From the NCBI RefSeq assembly GCF_000016605.1, contig NC_009440.1:1178001-1242000 (forward strand): a DNA stretch of 64,000 nucleotides. Reading direction: 5' to 3'. Below, piece after piece: positions 26,449 to 36,339 of this stretch. A program made the position numbers and the translations under genes. The stretch is from Metallosphaera sedula DSM 5348 (GTDB lineage: Archaea; Thermoproteota; Thermoprotei_A; Sulfolobales; Sulfolobaceae). How positions within the stretch are numbered: the first letter of the stretch is position 1; every line of letters starts with the position of its first letter. A model generated the notes under the pieces. The model worked only from the letters and a program-made list of their open reading frames with translations. It was not told the DNA's origin and searched no databases.

Positions 26449-27634
26449 GATCTGTCTAGTTAATGAAGAATGCTAGTAATACTTAAGTCGGGGGAAACGG
26501 ACATCATACCATGAAGCCCGACACTATCCAACAACCCCAATACGTGGTGATGCCCGTTCCCCCACTTGAGGATATGCCTTCCAAGGATAAAACCCTTTTC
26601 CTCCTGCAGCCGGTCGTGGAGATGGTTAGGCCGAGGATCGAGGAGAGAATTCCGGGGAGCTTCACGTACTTCAAGTTACTGGTCGTCATGGTCGTGTATT
26701 GTTCGTTGAGGGACGCGGTAAACCTGGTGAACACGAACGTCATCGTGAGGCTGTTCGTTGGGGAGCGAGTGGGGAAGTCCACGTTGTTTGACTTCATCGG
26801 GAGGTTCGCGAGGGCCAGGAAGGACTTGTTAAGGGAGATAGCCAAGGAACTTGAGGAGAAGTGCAGGCAGAGTTACTTGCCGTCGAGCGCGTCATACGAG
26901 GGGATTGAGTGGCTAGTGGACTCGTTCCTTCTGGACCTTCCACCGGGGAAGACTAGCCTAGAGCTGGTCCTCGAGAAGTTAAGGCTGGACGCCATGGACC
27001 TGGGCCCTATCGCGAGGGCGATCGCGTTCGCTGGGGCCTGGCTTAGGGCTAGAACTAGGAGGAGGTTCGAGGGAACCTGGGCCAAGAAGTGGTCGAGGTC
27101 TTACTTTGGGTTGAAGGTCTTCCCGCTCATCTCCACTGCCCTCTTCGTCCACGGACTTGAGGTCGAGCTGGCAAACTTCTCCGACGTGAGGTGCAGGCTG
27201 TCAAGGAAGGGCCTGAAGCTCGTGGATCGCGGGTTCAGGGAACGCGGGTCCTTCGTCCACCCACACGGCAACTTCAAGTACCTACGTCCCTTCGTGGAGT
27301 ACTTCGGGATATTCCTAAAGCAGCATTGGAGGCCCTACGCCGAAACCAGGGTGAGGAACGAGGCCTTCCTTTACGCGATAGCTATCACGTACAACATGGT
27401 CCACTTCGTCTCAATCCAGCGCAGGACTCCGCGTCACCTGCGCGCGGCCCAACTCCCTTGACGCGTGTGTGGACGAGGAGTTAGGCCGAACTGTTCTTGA
27501 CATATTAATTTCTAACAAGGGATACAAACCGGGTTAGTCGATTTAACCTTTGATCGAGGTAAGAACTTGAGGTGTAGGGTTAATTTCATACTCTATATCG
27601 AAACAAGCCGAATTTTAAGCAATCCGGACACTCT
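26407..27634 (+). mobile_element. 1228-bp insertion sequence with intact ends
   Basis: The element begins AGAGTGTCCGGA and ends with its exact complement TCCGGACACTCT. The inverted repeats extend imperfectly to about 29 bp, sharing AAAATTC.GCT inside. A 6-bp CTCCAG duplication flanks it. It carries one transposase gene and interrupts the channel-like gene in the same orientation. The perfect duplication and ends suggest a recent insertion. An IS5-like group is possible, but I do not name it. Confidence 0.85.
26511..27461 (+). CDS. DDE transposase of the 1228-bp IS
   Basis: The 316-residue protein is rich in Arg and Lys. Candidate DDE residues are an Asp in EWLVDSFLLD, an Asp in KLVDRGFRERG and a Glu in RVRNEAFLYAIAITYNM. 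The N-terminal part has helix-rich DNA-binding character. The gene is complete and GC-richer than the interrupted host gene, so it came from elsewhere. The layout resembles IS5-superfamily transposases of Sulfolobales, but the family assignment is tentative. The element is probably still mobile. Confidence 0.8.
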   Translation: MKPDTIQQPQYVVMPVPPLEDMPSKDKTLFLLQPVVEMVRPRIEERIPGSFTYFKLLVVMVVYCSLRDAVNLVNTNVIVRLFVGERVGKSTLFDFIGRFARARKDLLREIAKELEEKCRQSYLPSSASYEGIEWLVDSFLLDLPPGKTSLELVLEKLRLDAMDLGPIARAIAFAGAWLRARTRRRFEGTWAKKWSRSYFGLKVFPLISTALFVHGLEVELANFSDVRCRLSRKGLKLVDRGFRERGSFVHPHGNFKYLRPFVEYFGIFLKQHWRPYAETRVRNEAFLYAIAITYNMVHFVSIQRRTPRHLRAAQLP

Positions 27635-27736
27635 CTCCAGACCCTAGCGTGGGGACTGGCCATAGGTTTCGGTCTACTCTTAATACCCCTCGTGTATGCC
27701 TACGCCAAGAGGCTAGCTGCAGAGATGTCAAGGTAA
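27635..27736 (+). pseudogene. 3' remainder of the IS-disrupted membrane gene
   Basis: After the right IS end the frame LQTLAWGLAIGFGLLLIPLVYAY continues for 33 residues to TAA at 27734. It starts with the duplicated CTCCAG (Leu-Gln) and fits exactly to the GVLQ end of the left part. It encodes the final membrane helix and a charged tail. It has no start codon of its own. Confidence 0.8.
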
Positions 27737-28115
27737 TAGGTGTAAGGTAATCACTCTTTTTTCATTCTCTTAATTTCTAGTCATGACAACCCGTAAACCT
27801 ACTCATGGTTATGTAGAACACCCATGAAATTTCTGCCAACCCGCCTACAAGCTCGTAACCCTCGTCGTGCCTCATAAGGAAAGATGAATCGGTTGTTTAT
27901 TATGGTTGAAAATACTTGGCGTATCTAGAGATCTCAATTGATCAATTTCCTTTTTTCCTTCGAAACTTCTTTCAATAACCTTTTTGATCTAGGGCCTGAT
28001 AGCGTCGAACTTACCCCCTCCTAAGTGACTTAGGAGGTCATAAGTGGTAAATGATTCTACCACAAAAGGGACTTACTTAAGAACCCACTTGCATGTTACA
28101 GAGGACCGGGTAGAT
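27737..28115. other. spacer after the disrupted gene
   Basis: About 380 bp without a gene. Apart from the two hairpins at 28017-28063, I see only AT-rich DNA with pyrimidine runs (for example CTTTTTTCATTC) that could end the plus-strand transcript. Confidence 0.35.
28017..28063 (-). terminator. two tandem perfect hairpins downstream of the DsrE-like gene
   Basis: CCTCCTAAG-TGA-CTTAGGAGG (28017-28037) is a 9-bp stem with a three-base loop. GTGGTA and TACCAC (28044-28063) form a second stem with an 8-nt loop. They lie 3' of the minus-strand DsrE-like gene, where they could stabilise or end its RNA. Archaea do not usually rely on hairpin terminators, so another RNA role is possible. Confidence 0.35.
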
Positions 28116-28472
28116 TCACGTCAAAACTAGCTGGAATCCCTTTTCCACGAGGTCCTGGAAGGCGTAGTGATCGTGCTCGTCTCCCAGCAACTTGACCTTA
28201 AGTCGGTCCCTTATATTTAGATGCGGAGGTGATGCACAGTATCCGCATGCCCCGAGGAGGAGGCCTCTCTTCACAACCTCGTCAAAGGCGGGTCTCAATC
28301 CCTTGTAGGGGCTCTCAGAGATGGGTATCTTAGTCCCTAACCCGTCGAGGTAAACTAGGACCTCGTTCCCCTTCTGGCTCAGTTCAACCGCATAGTGAAA
28401 TGCGTGGGCCGCCTTAATGGATTCGGAAAGGCTCGAGGGATCACTCATTACTACGAAAAGGAGTTTAGCCAT
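28116..28472 (-). CDS. DsrE-like family protein
   Basis: This 118-residue alpha/beta protein of the DsrE/DsrF-like fold has an N-terminal KLLFVVMSDP strand-loop, a strand VLVYLDGLG and a Cys pair in LGACGYCASPP. Such proteins bind or transfer sulfane sulfur in sulfur-oxidising cells, and the Cys in this position is the usual carrier. It is a single gene about 40 bp downstream of the smaller thermopsin gene. Its partner is not obvious. The rhodanese/TusA-like pair at 6.4-7.5 kb is a candidate (inference). Confidence 0.75.
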   Translation of the reverse strand: MAKLLFVVMSDPSSLSESIKAAHAFHYAVELSQKGNEVLVYLDGLGTKIPISESPYKGLRPAFDEVVKRGLLLGACGYCASPPHLNIRDRLKVKLLGDEHDHYAFQDLVEKGFQLVLT

Positions 28473-28515
28473 AAATTAATGAAGATAAGGAAAACTAAAA
28501 AAGATTTTAACTCTG

Positions 28516-29538
28516 TCAGACGAGCACCACACTGAAGTTGTTGGTTAGTATCGTGAGCTCCTCTGTCCCCACGTAACTCTCCGGTACACCGTTCACCAGG
28601 TTGTCGTGAACGTTGTATGCGCTCTCCCCTGTGTTGGAACCGAAGGTGTAAAGTGATGGGATCGGGGTTACACCGGTGCTCGACAAATAGTAAAGACCTA
28701 GCGACGAGTTGAGATGGGTGAACTGAGTTGGCGCACCATTTCCACCACCTCCCCATACCAACTCTGCGTCGTAGTATAGACCGTCGGGCGTATACGTGTT
28801 CCCGTTGATTGTGATCTCCGCGGACTTTATCCCTGGCTGGGATATGGTAACCTTGTCGTAGTACTGAACCGAGGTGACTTGACTGCCCTGTAGGATCTCA
28901 TACCCGAACCATATACTCACTGAGTTAGACGTATACGACGTGTTCACCACATATACGTAAGAGAACGGGAAGGAGTAGGTAAAGGTTGGACCCACGTCGT
29001 AATAGAAGGTGTTCCCACTCCCAGCAGAGGCAACCTTTCCGTTCCCGGACACAGCAGATGACGAGAGGGTTGAGGGGTTCCCTGTAAGGTTCCAGATGTT
29101 ATCAATGAAGGTGACCTGGTTCGTGTTTGTCTGGAAACTTCCGACGTCCTGTAACCAGTACGCGAAGGTTCCCTGCGTGGTGTTTACCTGCAACACAACG
29201 TTCATCTGCAGGGTAGCAGAGTATGGATTTACACCGTATTTTCTGGCCTGTTTGTAGTAAGCGAGTAAGCTGGTAATGTTGGCGTAACCCAACACCTTAG
29301 AGGTCTCTATGACGTATGGCGTCACCTTGCCTGAATTGTTATAGAGGCCGAAGGACGCTATTCCTGAGGGGGCTGGCGGAGATGTGTAGTAAAGGAATGG
29401 GTTCACGTACTCTCCTCGGGTTTGTGGCTTGCCGTGGATTGGAGGGAAAAACACCGGGGATTGTTGTACTGCAGACATTGTAAAAAAGGAGGGTAACAAT
29501 AAAATAGTTATGAGACCTAGGACTTTTAATTTTAACAT
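28516..29538 (-). CDS. thermopsin-family acid protease (peptidase A5)
   Basis: The 340-residue secreted protein has a signal peptide (MLKLKVLGLITILLLPSFFTMSA) and the thermopsin blocks APSGIASFGLYN, NVVLQVNTTQGTFAYWLQDVGSF, FIDNIWNLTG and YYDAELVWGGGGNG. Thermopsins are acid-active proteases released or held at the cell surface, which suits growth in hot acid. A TATA-like box about 27 nt before the ATG predicts a leaderless RNA. No C-terminal anchor is present, so it is probably released. A larger paralogue lies just upstream. Confidence 0.88.
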   Translation of the reverse strand: MLKLKVLGLITILLLPSFFTMSAVQQSPVFFPPIHGKPQTRGEYVNPFLYYTSPPAPSGIASFGLYNNSGKVTPYVIETSKVLGYANITSLLAYYKQARKYGVNPYSATLQMNVVLQVNTTQGTFAYWLQDVGSFQTNTNQVTFIDNIWNLTGNPSTLSSSAVSGNGKVASAGSGNTFYYDVGPTFTYSFPFSYVYVVNTSYTSNSVSIWFGYEILQGSQVTSVQYYDKVTISQPGIKSAEITINGNTYTPDGLYYDAELVWGGGGNGAPTQFTHLNSSLGLYYLSSTGVTPIPSLYTFGSNTGESAYNVHDNLVNGVPESYVGTEELTILTNNFSVVLV

Positions 29539-29750
29539 TTGAATAGTGTCTAGGTAAAGGTTATTTTAATCTTTCTAAGTAAAGGTCAGTCAAAACGTTA
29601 GGTTTTGCCTCCTCCTACATTAATTGGTATCAAGTTATAGGACTCATCATGTTCTGACTATAGTATCTCACGGTATTACTGTGTCTGTTCACGAGAACAG
29701 GAGGTGTTGAAAAAAGTGAACTTATCCGCCCTGCCCAGCCTAGAGAGATA

Positions 29751-32688
29751 TCACCTTCTCTTTATCAGTACTATCACCACACCCACAGCCACTATGGCAA
29801 TAACGGCAACTATCCCCACAAATACTAGACTGATGGACGTCTGTAACGTCTCCTGGACGGGTTGGTTAACCGCTATACTCCCTCCAAGAGCCACTGGAGC
29901 AGTTCCGCTGAAACTTCCCGTCAAGTAGAAAGGTAAATTGGCATTCAAGGTGATGCTTGACCCTGCATTAACCCACTCACTGTTTGTCTGAACCCCATTT
30001 ATTGTTACAGGGTATTGAGAGTTTATCTGTACTAGATACTGTTTCACTGTCTGTACTGAAATAGCTGAAGGCCCGTTCATGGTCAGGGTGGAAGGAGAGA
30101 TCTGGGTGACGAGTTCCCTAGTTGTAGGGGTAACGTAATATGTGATATTCTCCACGTTTATGGTTGTTCCCGCGTTATACCAACCTGAGGTCAAGGTCTC
30201 GTTATTTCCGTTAACAAGGGCGTATGTAGGAATTGATGAAAGTAAGGTGAGCCTATACTGAACCACGGTGGAGATCGTAATGGTTTCCGGCTGGTTCACC
30301 GTGAAAGTTGATGGAGTAATCGAAGTTATCACGTAACGTTCGTTAGATGAGGGGTAATATGTGATGTTCTCAACCTGTATCAAGGTTCCTTGATAGTACC
30401 AACCTGACTGGAGGGTGAAGTTTTCATAGTCAACTTCGGCATAAACGGGGATAGGAGACGACACCTGAACATAGTACTGAGTCTCTGGGGTGACGGTAAT
30501 GTTTAGGGGAGAATTCACGGAGAGAGAGGATGAAGGCGTCACACTAGTAATGACTTCCCTCTCACCTGGGCCTAGGTAGTAAGGAACGTTCTCGACGTCT
30601 ATTGACGTAGATTGGTTGTACCATCCCGAGCTTAGGCTCTCATTGTGGCCGTTCACGAGAGCGTAGACTGGGATAGGAGATGAGACGTCAACGTAGTACT
30701 GTTGATAATAGGTGACTGTGAAGGTGCTGGGAGAGGTTGCTGTTCCCTGGTAGTTATATGCGATCACCCTTTCCCCTGAACTGCTCGAGAGGATTTGTGG
30801 GAATGTGTAACTAGTGCCGTAGTCCACCCATAACGTGACGGGCAACTTCGCGGTCTCCAGGTTCCCCAGGTAGTAGTAACTCACGGTAGGAACTGCAGGG
30901 CCCTGATACTGGAAGTTCACTTGAACCTGCTCGTAGTAGGTTATGGAGAGCTGAGTTGTGCCCAGTATCTCTCCTTGACCATTAACTGCGATCCACCTAT
31001 AGCCAGACTCAGTTATATTTGAGGCGGAATAGGTGGTACCGGGGGGCACCTTAATGTTCAGGTTATTTAGTGGCAAGGTGACCCTTGAGCCGTTGGGGAA
31101 GGTAAAGGTTACGAGGGGTGTAGTGGGAGGCGTTTGCCCATTCACTGAGAAGGATCCTGTCACGGAGTAAAGTTGAGGTTGTGCAATGTTCACTGTAACA
31201 TACTTAACCACGGAGAACCCTGGGAAGAGAGTTGCGTTAACCTCAAGTTGATAGGAGCCAGGTGACGTTGCTTCTACGGGAACGTTCAACGTGGTTTGTC
31301 CATTTACGTACACGTTGTAAGTCCTTGTGAGAGAGTTGCCCTTAACCTGGACTGTTACGTGTCCATAAGCTTGAATTTCAACTGGAATATTGGTTGTCTG
31401 CCCAAGTGTGAGATCTACGCTTGGAGGTATCACCACATTAAATTGCGTCACGCTGGTGGTCATGGAGCCAGGCTGAGCCATTACGTTGGCCTCTCCAACC
31501 AGCTGATCGTTAGTGTTGTAAACTAGGACTGAATAGTTCACGTAGGGCGTAAGAGTGAATGTGGCGGATCCCCCTTGGAACAAACAGAGGTTATTTACTT
31601 GCTCGGCGTACTGGTAGGAATAACTATCATTGTAGATCTGAACGTATCCCTGGTTTAACCCGGTGTTTACAGTTAGGCAAGTGACGTCAGTACTGTTCCA
31701 CAATGGACCAAGAGCCCCAGGCCCGGTGGTTATAAATCCCGTGGGTAAGCCAGAATATGGATAATAATAATAAAGTACCTTAACATTGGACGATGTCTCG
31801 GCAGTATCTGAACCATAGTTGTATGTATTTGCAACCTCCTGGAAATTATGTCCGTTCCAGTAAAATAAAAGTAAATCAACGTTTGCTTGGTTAATATAAG
31901 TGTTTGAACCTCCACCTGGTCCGGCGAGAACAAGCTCGGCATCGTAATTATTGCCATTCCCTGTAAGGGCATATCCATTTACCTCAAAATAAACGTTGGT
32001 AGCACCTTGAACATTCGTCACTGTAACGGTATCATAGTTTATCCATCCATAACCATCATTGTACCAGAAATAGATAACAGGCTGACCTAGGTTATTGGTA
32101 CTTACATTTACTAGAAGGTCAAAAGCCGTTGGAAGTGATTGTGTAACAATTGATCCTGGATCGTGGGACACGTCGCCATAAAAAACTTGCGAGGGATAAT
32201 TTCCATTTGATGAGGATACAGCATACTGACCATTTCCTTGAAGACCGGTCACATTACCAAATGGTACAGTGGAATTCCAAATGTTATCAATAAAATATAT
32301 TTCATGGTTTACAGTATTAAAACATGCGACGTCCTGAACCCAAAGAGCGTAAGACGATCCTCTTGCCTCATAGTTAAGCATGACATTGAGCTGAAAAGTT
32401 ACCGCAGTACTTCCACTAGTAAAAGTCAACGCTTGTAAACTGTTTATGTACACTGTCCCTAAGAATTGGGTAGTGTCATAAGAGTAAAAACCGTTAGGCC
32501 CTACGCCATAATCCGTAATTCCCATGGGAGCAGGCTCCGATGAATAAATTCCTGGGAGAAGACCTTGACTACTTTCGCCCGAGTATGTGGTGTTGTTGGG
32601 CTGAACATGATAGGCTGATACTCCATTAGTAACTAGTAATAGGAAATAATAAAAGGACCAATAGAATTAAGGACTTCGATTTTCTCAT
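29751..32688 (-). pseudogene. large membrane-anchored thermopsin with tandem repeats, frameshifted in the signal peptide
   Basis: The long open frame (ATG 32525 to 29751, 924 residues) lacks a signal peptide. Upstream, ATG 32688 starts MRKSKSLILLVLLLF and runs out of frame at TTATTATTT (about 32642-32654). Removing one base joins it to LLLVTNGVSAYHVQPNN and the thermopsin start EPAPMGITDYG, giving about 978 residues. The thermopsin domain is followed by beta domains, then three units of about 72 residues each with P(I/T)(P/Y)VYA..., SGWY and NITYY motifs, a fourth partial unit and a C-terminal helix with LIKRR. It would be an anchored surface protease. The break may be real or a sequence error. 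Confidence 0.75.
30000..30720 (-). repeat. tandem protein repeats of about 72 residues in the large thermopsin
   Basis: Three successive units contain SSIPVYALVNG-like, SGWYNQGT-like and NITYY-like segments followed by a (V/I)T.(I/V)(S/T)PS block. A fourth, shorter unit (INSQYPVTINGVQTN) precedes the anchor. The repeats probably form a stalk of beta domains. Boundaries are approximate. Confidence 0.6.
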
Positions 32689-32880
32689 AGTTAATGAAGA
32701 TAAATTATTCCTATATTAACCTTTCGTAAAACATGGCCTAAAATTTTAATATGTATTAGAAAATATTATTTATCACCTACAACATAGGTTTAGATGCCTC
32801 TAATATGGTCAGAGATCAACTTGTCACAACCCCTTCATCAGTATAGTCTTCGATCTGACACTGTCACGATTTTTAACAAT

Positions 32881-33786
32881 TTAGAAGGGTTCAATACAAT
32901 CCTTCTGAACATGGCTTTCTGGTGGTTTCCTTATTCTGAGAATTTCAGTAAAGGGTATGATGTAAACTCCATTTGCATTATTTATTTCAATTCCGTACTT
33001 TATTCCATTTAATTTACCGCATATCTCCCCTTTACTGTCTTCAATGCATATTTTTGGTTTGTCATTAATTATTTTGAAAAACTCTGATTCCATTTCTCCC
33101 TCAGAGTTGGATTTAGGAAATTTTACATTACTATATTTTCCTTTAATTGTTCTCTCGGTGAAGTAAAATCTTATTCGCATCACATAAAGTGTCATAATCA
33201 CTGTTGACCCTGATAAAGTGGACGAAAGAGCAAATGCGGTGAATGAGGCTGGACCTTTAATCAGTACATTAATAATGAGAAATGAAAGAAAAATGGATGA
33301 AATCATTAGGCTAATGTTCCTAATACTTTTCCAATACAGAAAAAACATGGCATCGGATACAACTTGCCATCCACGTTTCATGTCCAAGTTGGTCGATTTG
33401 ATAGTAGTATTTTGTGGTGATACTTGGTCTTTATTTGATCTTAAATAGAGTCTCACTAATATAAGAAATAAGACAATTAGGCTCAGAATTATAAATACAA
33501 AAAGATTGATATATCTGTCATATTGCTTAAAAATTATTGAGATATATCCTATAATAGTTAACAAAAGGTAAGACAGAATTAGGAATCCATAGTAATATAT
33601 TCTAGACTCTTGAACAAGCGACATATACCGATCTACGGTATTGTACTCTACACTGATAAGTTTTAAAATCCGAATTCTTTGAGATTTTCTTTCAGAAAAA
33701 ACAGGAATATAATACTGTAATAGTGAAGCTACAAGACCTATCAGCCCGGGAACTATAGCAGTGACAATATCGGTCAGAGAGCTCAT
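32881..33786 (-). CDS. hypothetical four-helix membrane protein
   Basis: The 301-residue protein has a short N-terminal hydrophobic segment, two pairs of membrane helices (about 65-110 and 160-210) and a soluble C-terminal domain of about 80 residues (EFFKIINDKPKICIEDSKGE..., then VYIIPFTEIL). The gene is clearly AT-richer than most of the window, which may mean recent transfer. I recognise no family. It stands alone between the thermopsins and the ABC exporter. Confidence 0.55.
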   Translation of the reverse strand: MSSLTDIVTAIVPGLIGLVASLLQYYIPVFSERKSQRIRILKLISVEYNTVDRYMSLVQESRIYYYGFLILSYLLLTIIGYISIIFKQYDRYINLFVFIILSLIVLFLILVRLYLRSNKDQVSPQNTTIKSTNLDMKRGWQVVSDAMFFLYWKSIRNISLMISSIFLSFLIINVLIKGPASFTAFALSSTLSGSTVIMTLYVMRIRFYFTERTIKGKYSNVKFPKSNSEGEMESEFFKIINDKPKICIEDSKGEICGKLNGIKYGIEINNANGVYIIPFTEILRIRKPPESHVQKDCIEPF

Positions 33787-33988
33787 TCAACTTCAATGCC
33801 ATTTTATCCACTGAATAATAACTTTTACCTGATGTGATTAATTGCAATCTTAAAGGCAGGCCAATTCTAGCCTGCTTAAACCATCACTTCTCCACCATTT
33901 TATCATGACGCCGTGTCAACGCGTGGAACTTCCAGGTTAAACCCACTTTGCAAAATTATTTTAATTTTCAGGGCGATTTACTTCTTCA

Positions 33989-34699
33989 ATGGACTGCATA
34001 TCGCTGACCAATGTCGTCAAGAGATTCGGACTAACGTATGCCTTGAACGGACTCTCCTTCTCTATCCCCTGTGGTGGCAGATACTCCCTTCTAGGACCAA
34101 ACGGCGCTGGTAAGTCCACGACCATGAAGATCCTAGCTGGCCTAATTAGACCTGACAGCGGTGAGGTCACGATCAAGGGAATGACTCCCGGAAGCAAGGA
34201 GGTCAAGAGGATACTTGCCTACCTCCCCGAGGATCCAGTTCCGTATAGGATCCTGACGGTCAGGGAGAACTTGGAGTATTTCGCCTCCCTCAGGGGGATT
34301 CCGAATCCAAAGGAGAAGGCAGAGGAGATGATTGACCTGTTTGATCTGAGGGAGTACGAAAGAATTCAAGCGGGGAAACTCTCTCGCGGAAACCAACAGA
34401 AGCTCTCGCTTGCCCTGGTTCTCCTTCACGAGCCTGAAATAGTCCTCCTTGACGAACCCCTCAACTACCTGGACATACCCACGCAGGAGAGGGTGATCAA
34501 CATTCTGAGGGGGATGAACTCGACCTTCCTAGTCTCGACCCACATAATGTCGATTGCGTCAAGGCTCACGGATCACGTAATCATGATCTCGAGGGGGAAG
34601 GTGATATGGGCCGGTAGCATATCTGAGTTGAGGGCCCTCGGAAGAGAAGACGAACCCATCGAGAGCGTGGTGTCGAGGATGATGACCGATGATCACTAA
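33989..34699 (+). CDS. ABC transporter ATP-binding protein
   Basis: The 236-residue ATPase has Walker [10 protein letters not shown], signature [10 protein letters not shown], Walker B EIVLLDEP and the switch His in STHIMS. This resembles the ABC-2 exporter ATPases. ATTTTAATTTTC about 27 nt upstream gives a leaderless start. It overlaps its permease by 11 nt. Together they probably export a small molecule, lipid or antibiotic, or move a surface component. The substrate is not visible. Confidence 0.92.
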   Translation: MDCISLTNVVKRFGLTYALNGLSFSIPCGGRYSLLGPNGAGKSTTMKILAGLIRPDSGEVTIKGMTPGSKEVKRILAYLPEDPVPYRILTVRENLEYFASLRGIPNPKEKAEEMIDLFDLREYERIQAGKLSRGNQQKLSLALVLLHEPEIVLLDEPLNYLDIPTQERVINILRGMNSTFLVSTHIMSIASRLTDHVIMISRGKVIWAGSISELRALGREDEPIESVVSRMMTDDH

Positions 34700-36038
34700 A
34701 CTTCTGAAGGTCATCATTCTATCGCGTTTCCCCAAGTCCACAATAACGATGATCGTCCTCCTAGATGCTGTTCTCGTGGGCATGAGCGTTCCTGGGAGAG
34801 GAATCTCCCCCGCAATATCTCCCGAGTTTTCCCTTCTCTCAATCCTGTACATTACCTTCCTTGTGGGGATTTCGCCCTTCAATTCCAGGTTCAACCTAGT
34901 TACCAAGTCGGACTCCGACTTCCTAGTGATGCTTCCCGTGGATGATAGGGAACTGATTGCCTCCTTCATCCTGGGGTACTTCGTCGTGAGTTTACTCTTC
35001 TCTGCCGTGTTTGTTGCCTGGTTCGTGTACGCCCTCGGACTCTCGGGACTGGTGATACCACCCTTCCTTGCACTTGCGATATCGTCGATGTCGGGAACCC
35101 TGTACAACCTTGATAACAGAAAGAAGGCTGTAGTCAGCGTGGTCATGGTGGCCTGGTTCCTGTCAGCCTTGGCGAGGTTTCCCTTGAGTCCCTTATCCAT
35201 GTTTGCTGGTTTCTGGTACGGCTACGTGATATTACCGGTTTTCTCGCTGGTTCTCCTGGTCCTGGCCCTGAAGAGGTTCAACTATGCAACCTTCTCCACT
35301 ATGTCCTACACTCCTCCAGGGAAACAGGAGGTCAAGAGGGAGATTACCTTTAACGCAGGGAATCCCTTCCTCCTCATGCTGGAGAGGAACTTGAGGATAT
35401 TCGAGATTGGCGGAAGAATGAACCTCATGGGAAGTTACACCTTCGTGTCCAGGAGGATAGAGTGGTGGAAGATTTTGAGTATCACTGCGGGGGTTGGGAT
35501 CGCGATCTACGTGTTGTCAGCCCTGGGATTCAGGAGCTTTCAGCTGGGGTTCTACGTTCTCCTCGGAACCTGGATCTTCACGGTATCCTACTCGAACTCG
35601 GCGTTTATCTCGGAACCTATCTGGCTGGACATGAACGTGATGAGTCCGATCCAGTTCGCGAGGTATTACGTGCTAAGTAAGGCACTGTCTGTTGGGCTAA
35701 TGTTGCTCCCAATCTCCCTCTCTTTCCTTGCCCTGGGGAGGATTGGAATAGCTGTTGCCATGCTAGTGGATTTGCCGCTGAGCTCGATCATGATCATCTC
35801 ACTTTATGCCAGGTTCTATCAGATCAACTTCCAGAACCCCATGACCTTCAGTCCGTCTAGGTACCTTGTGGGATTCCTCACCATGATTCCCCTAGTGGGG
35901 ATAGTCTTGATTGCGTTCCTACCAACCCCCGGAGTGATGGAGGGGGTAACGGTTTTTGAGGCCTTGATCTCTTTGCCCTTCCTGGCAATGAAGAGGTACT
36001 GGGAGAGGGTTGTGGAAAAGATAGTGACCACAGTATGA
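34689..36038 (+). CDS. ABC-2-type transporter permease
   Basis: The 449-residue membrane protein has about ten to twelve predicted helices and a short cytosolic loop in the middle (about 215-250, charged). It is the membrane partner of the overlapping ATPase gene. Sequence identity of such permeases is low, so the call rests on topology and the neighbour. It has no periplasmic binding protein partner, which points to export. Confidence 0.75.
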   Translation: MITKLLKVIILSRFPKSTITMIVLLDAVLVGMSVPGRGISPAISPEFSLLSILYITFLVGISPFNSRFNLVTKSDSDFLVMLPVDDRELIASFILGYFVVSLLFSAVFVAWFVYALGLSGLVIPPFLALAISSMSGTLYNLDNRKKAVVSVVMVAWFLSALARFPLSPLSMFAGFWYGYVILPVFSLVLLVLALKRFNYATFSTMSYTPPGKQEVKREITFNAGNPFLLMLERNLRIFEIGGRMNLMGSYTFVSRRIEWWKILSITAGVGIAIYVLSALGFRSFQLGFYVLLGTWIFTVSYSNSAFISEPIWLDMNVMSPIQFARYYVLSKALSVGLMLLPISLSFLALGRIGIAVAMLVDLPLSSIMIISLYARFYQINFQNPMTFSPSRYLVGFLTMIPLVGIVLIAFLPTPGVMEGVTVFEALISLPFLAMKRYWERVVEKIVTTV

Positions 36039-36156
36039 TTTCTGAACTAGGTTGTTATTCTGAACTTGGTGGTGACTTCCCTCCACATGTAGACTTTATG
36101 ACGAGGAACCTTCTACCTTAAGAGAGGTTTGGTCCATTATAGGGATACATAAAAAT

Positions 36157-36215
36157 CCTCTTCGAAAGAGGTATAATTTAGCTCCTACTAACATTAATAT
36201 GACTCCTTAGGGAGT
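36157..36215 (+). terminator. two short hairpins after the ABC exporter operon
   Basis: CCTCTT-CGA-AAGAGG (36157-36171) is followed by TATAATTT, and ACTCC-TTAG-GGAGT lies at 36202-36215. They sit in the 300-bp spacer after the permease stop and may mark the 3' end of the transcript. The rest of the spacer shows nothing else. Confidence 0.35.
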
Positions 36216-36339
36216 ACGTTTCCCTTGCATCATTTCCTAGCTTTCTCCGAAACAGGCAATCAATTACGCGCTATTCCTTAGGCTTGTGTAGGTCTCGTCT
36301 AAAGTTTTTACGTAGAAGGAGGAACTAATCAGGAAAACC

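Noticed and set aside
29751-32525. Thermopsin gene starting at ATG 32525
   Set aside because: That start removes the signal peptide and the conserved segment before APMGI. The upstream out-of-frame signal peptide explains the gene better.
34559-35200. 213-codon minus-strand frame
   Set aside because: It is opposite to the ABC ATPase and permease genes, and is rich in Arg/Thr from antisense translation.
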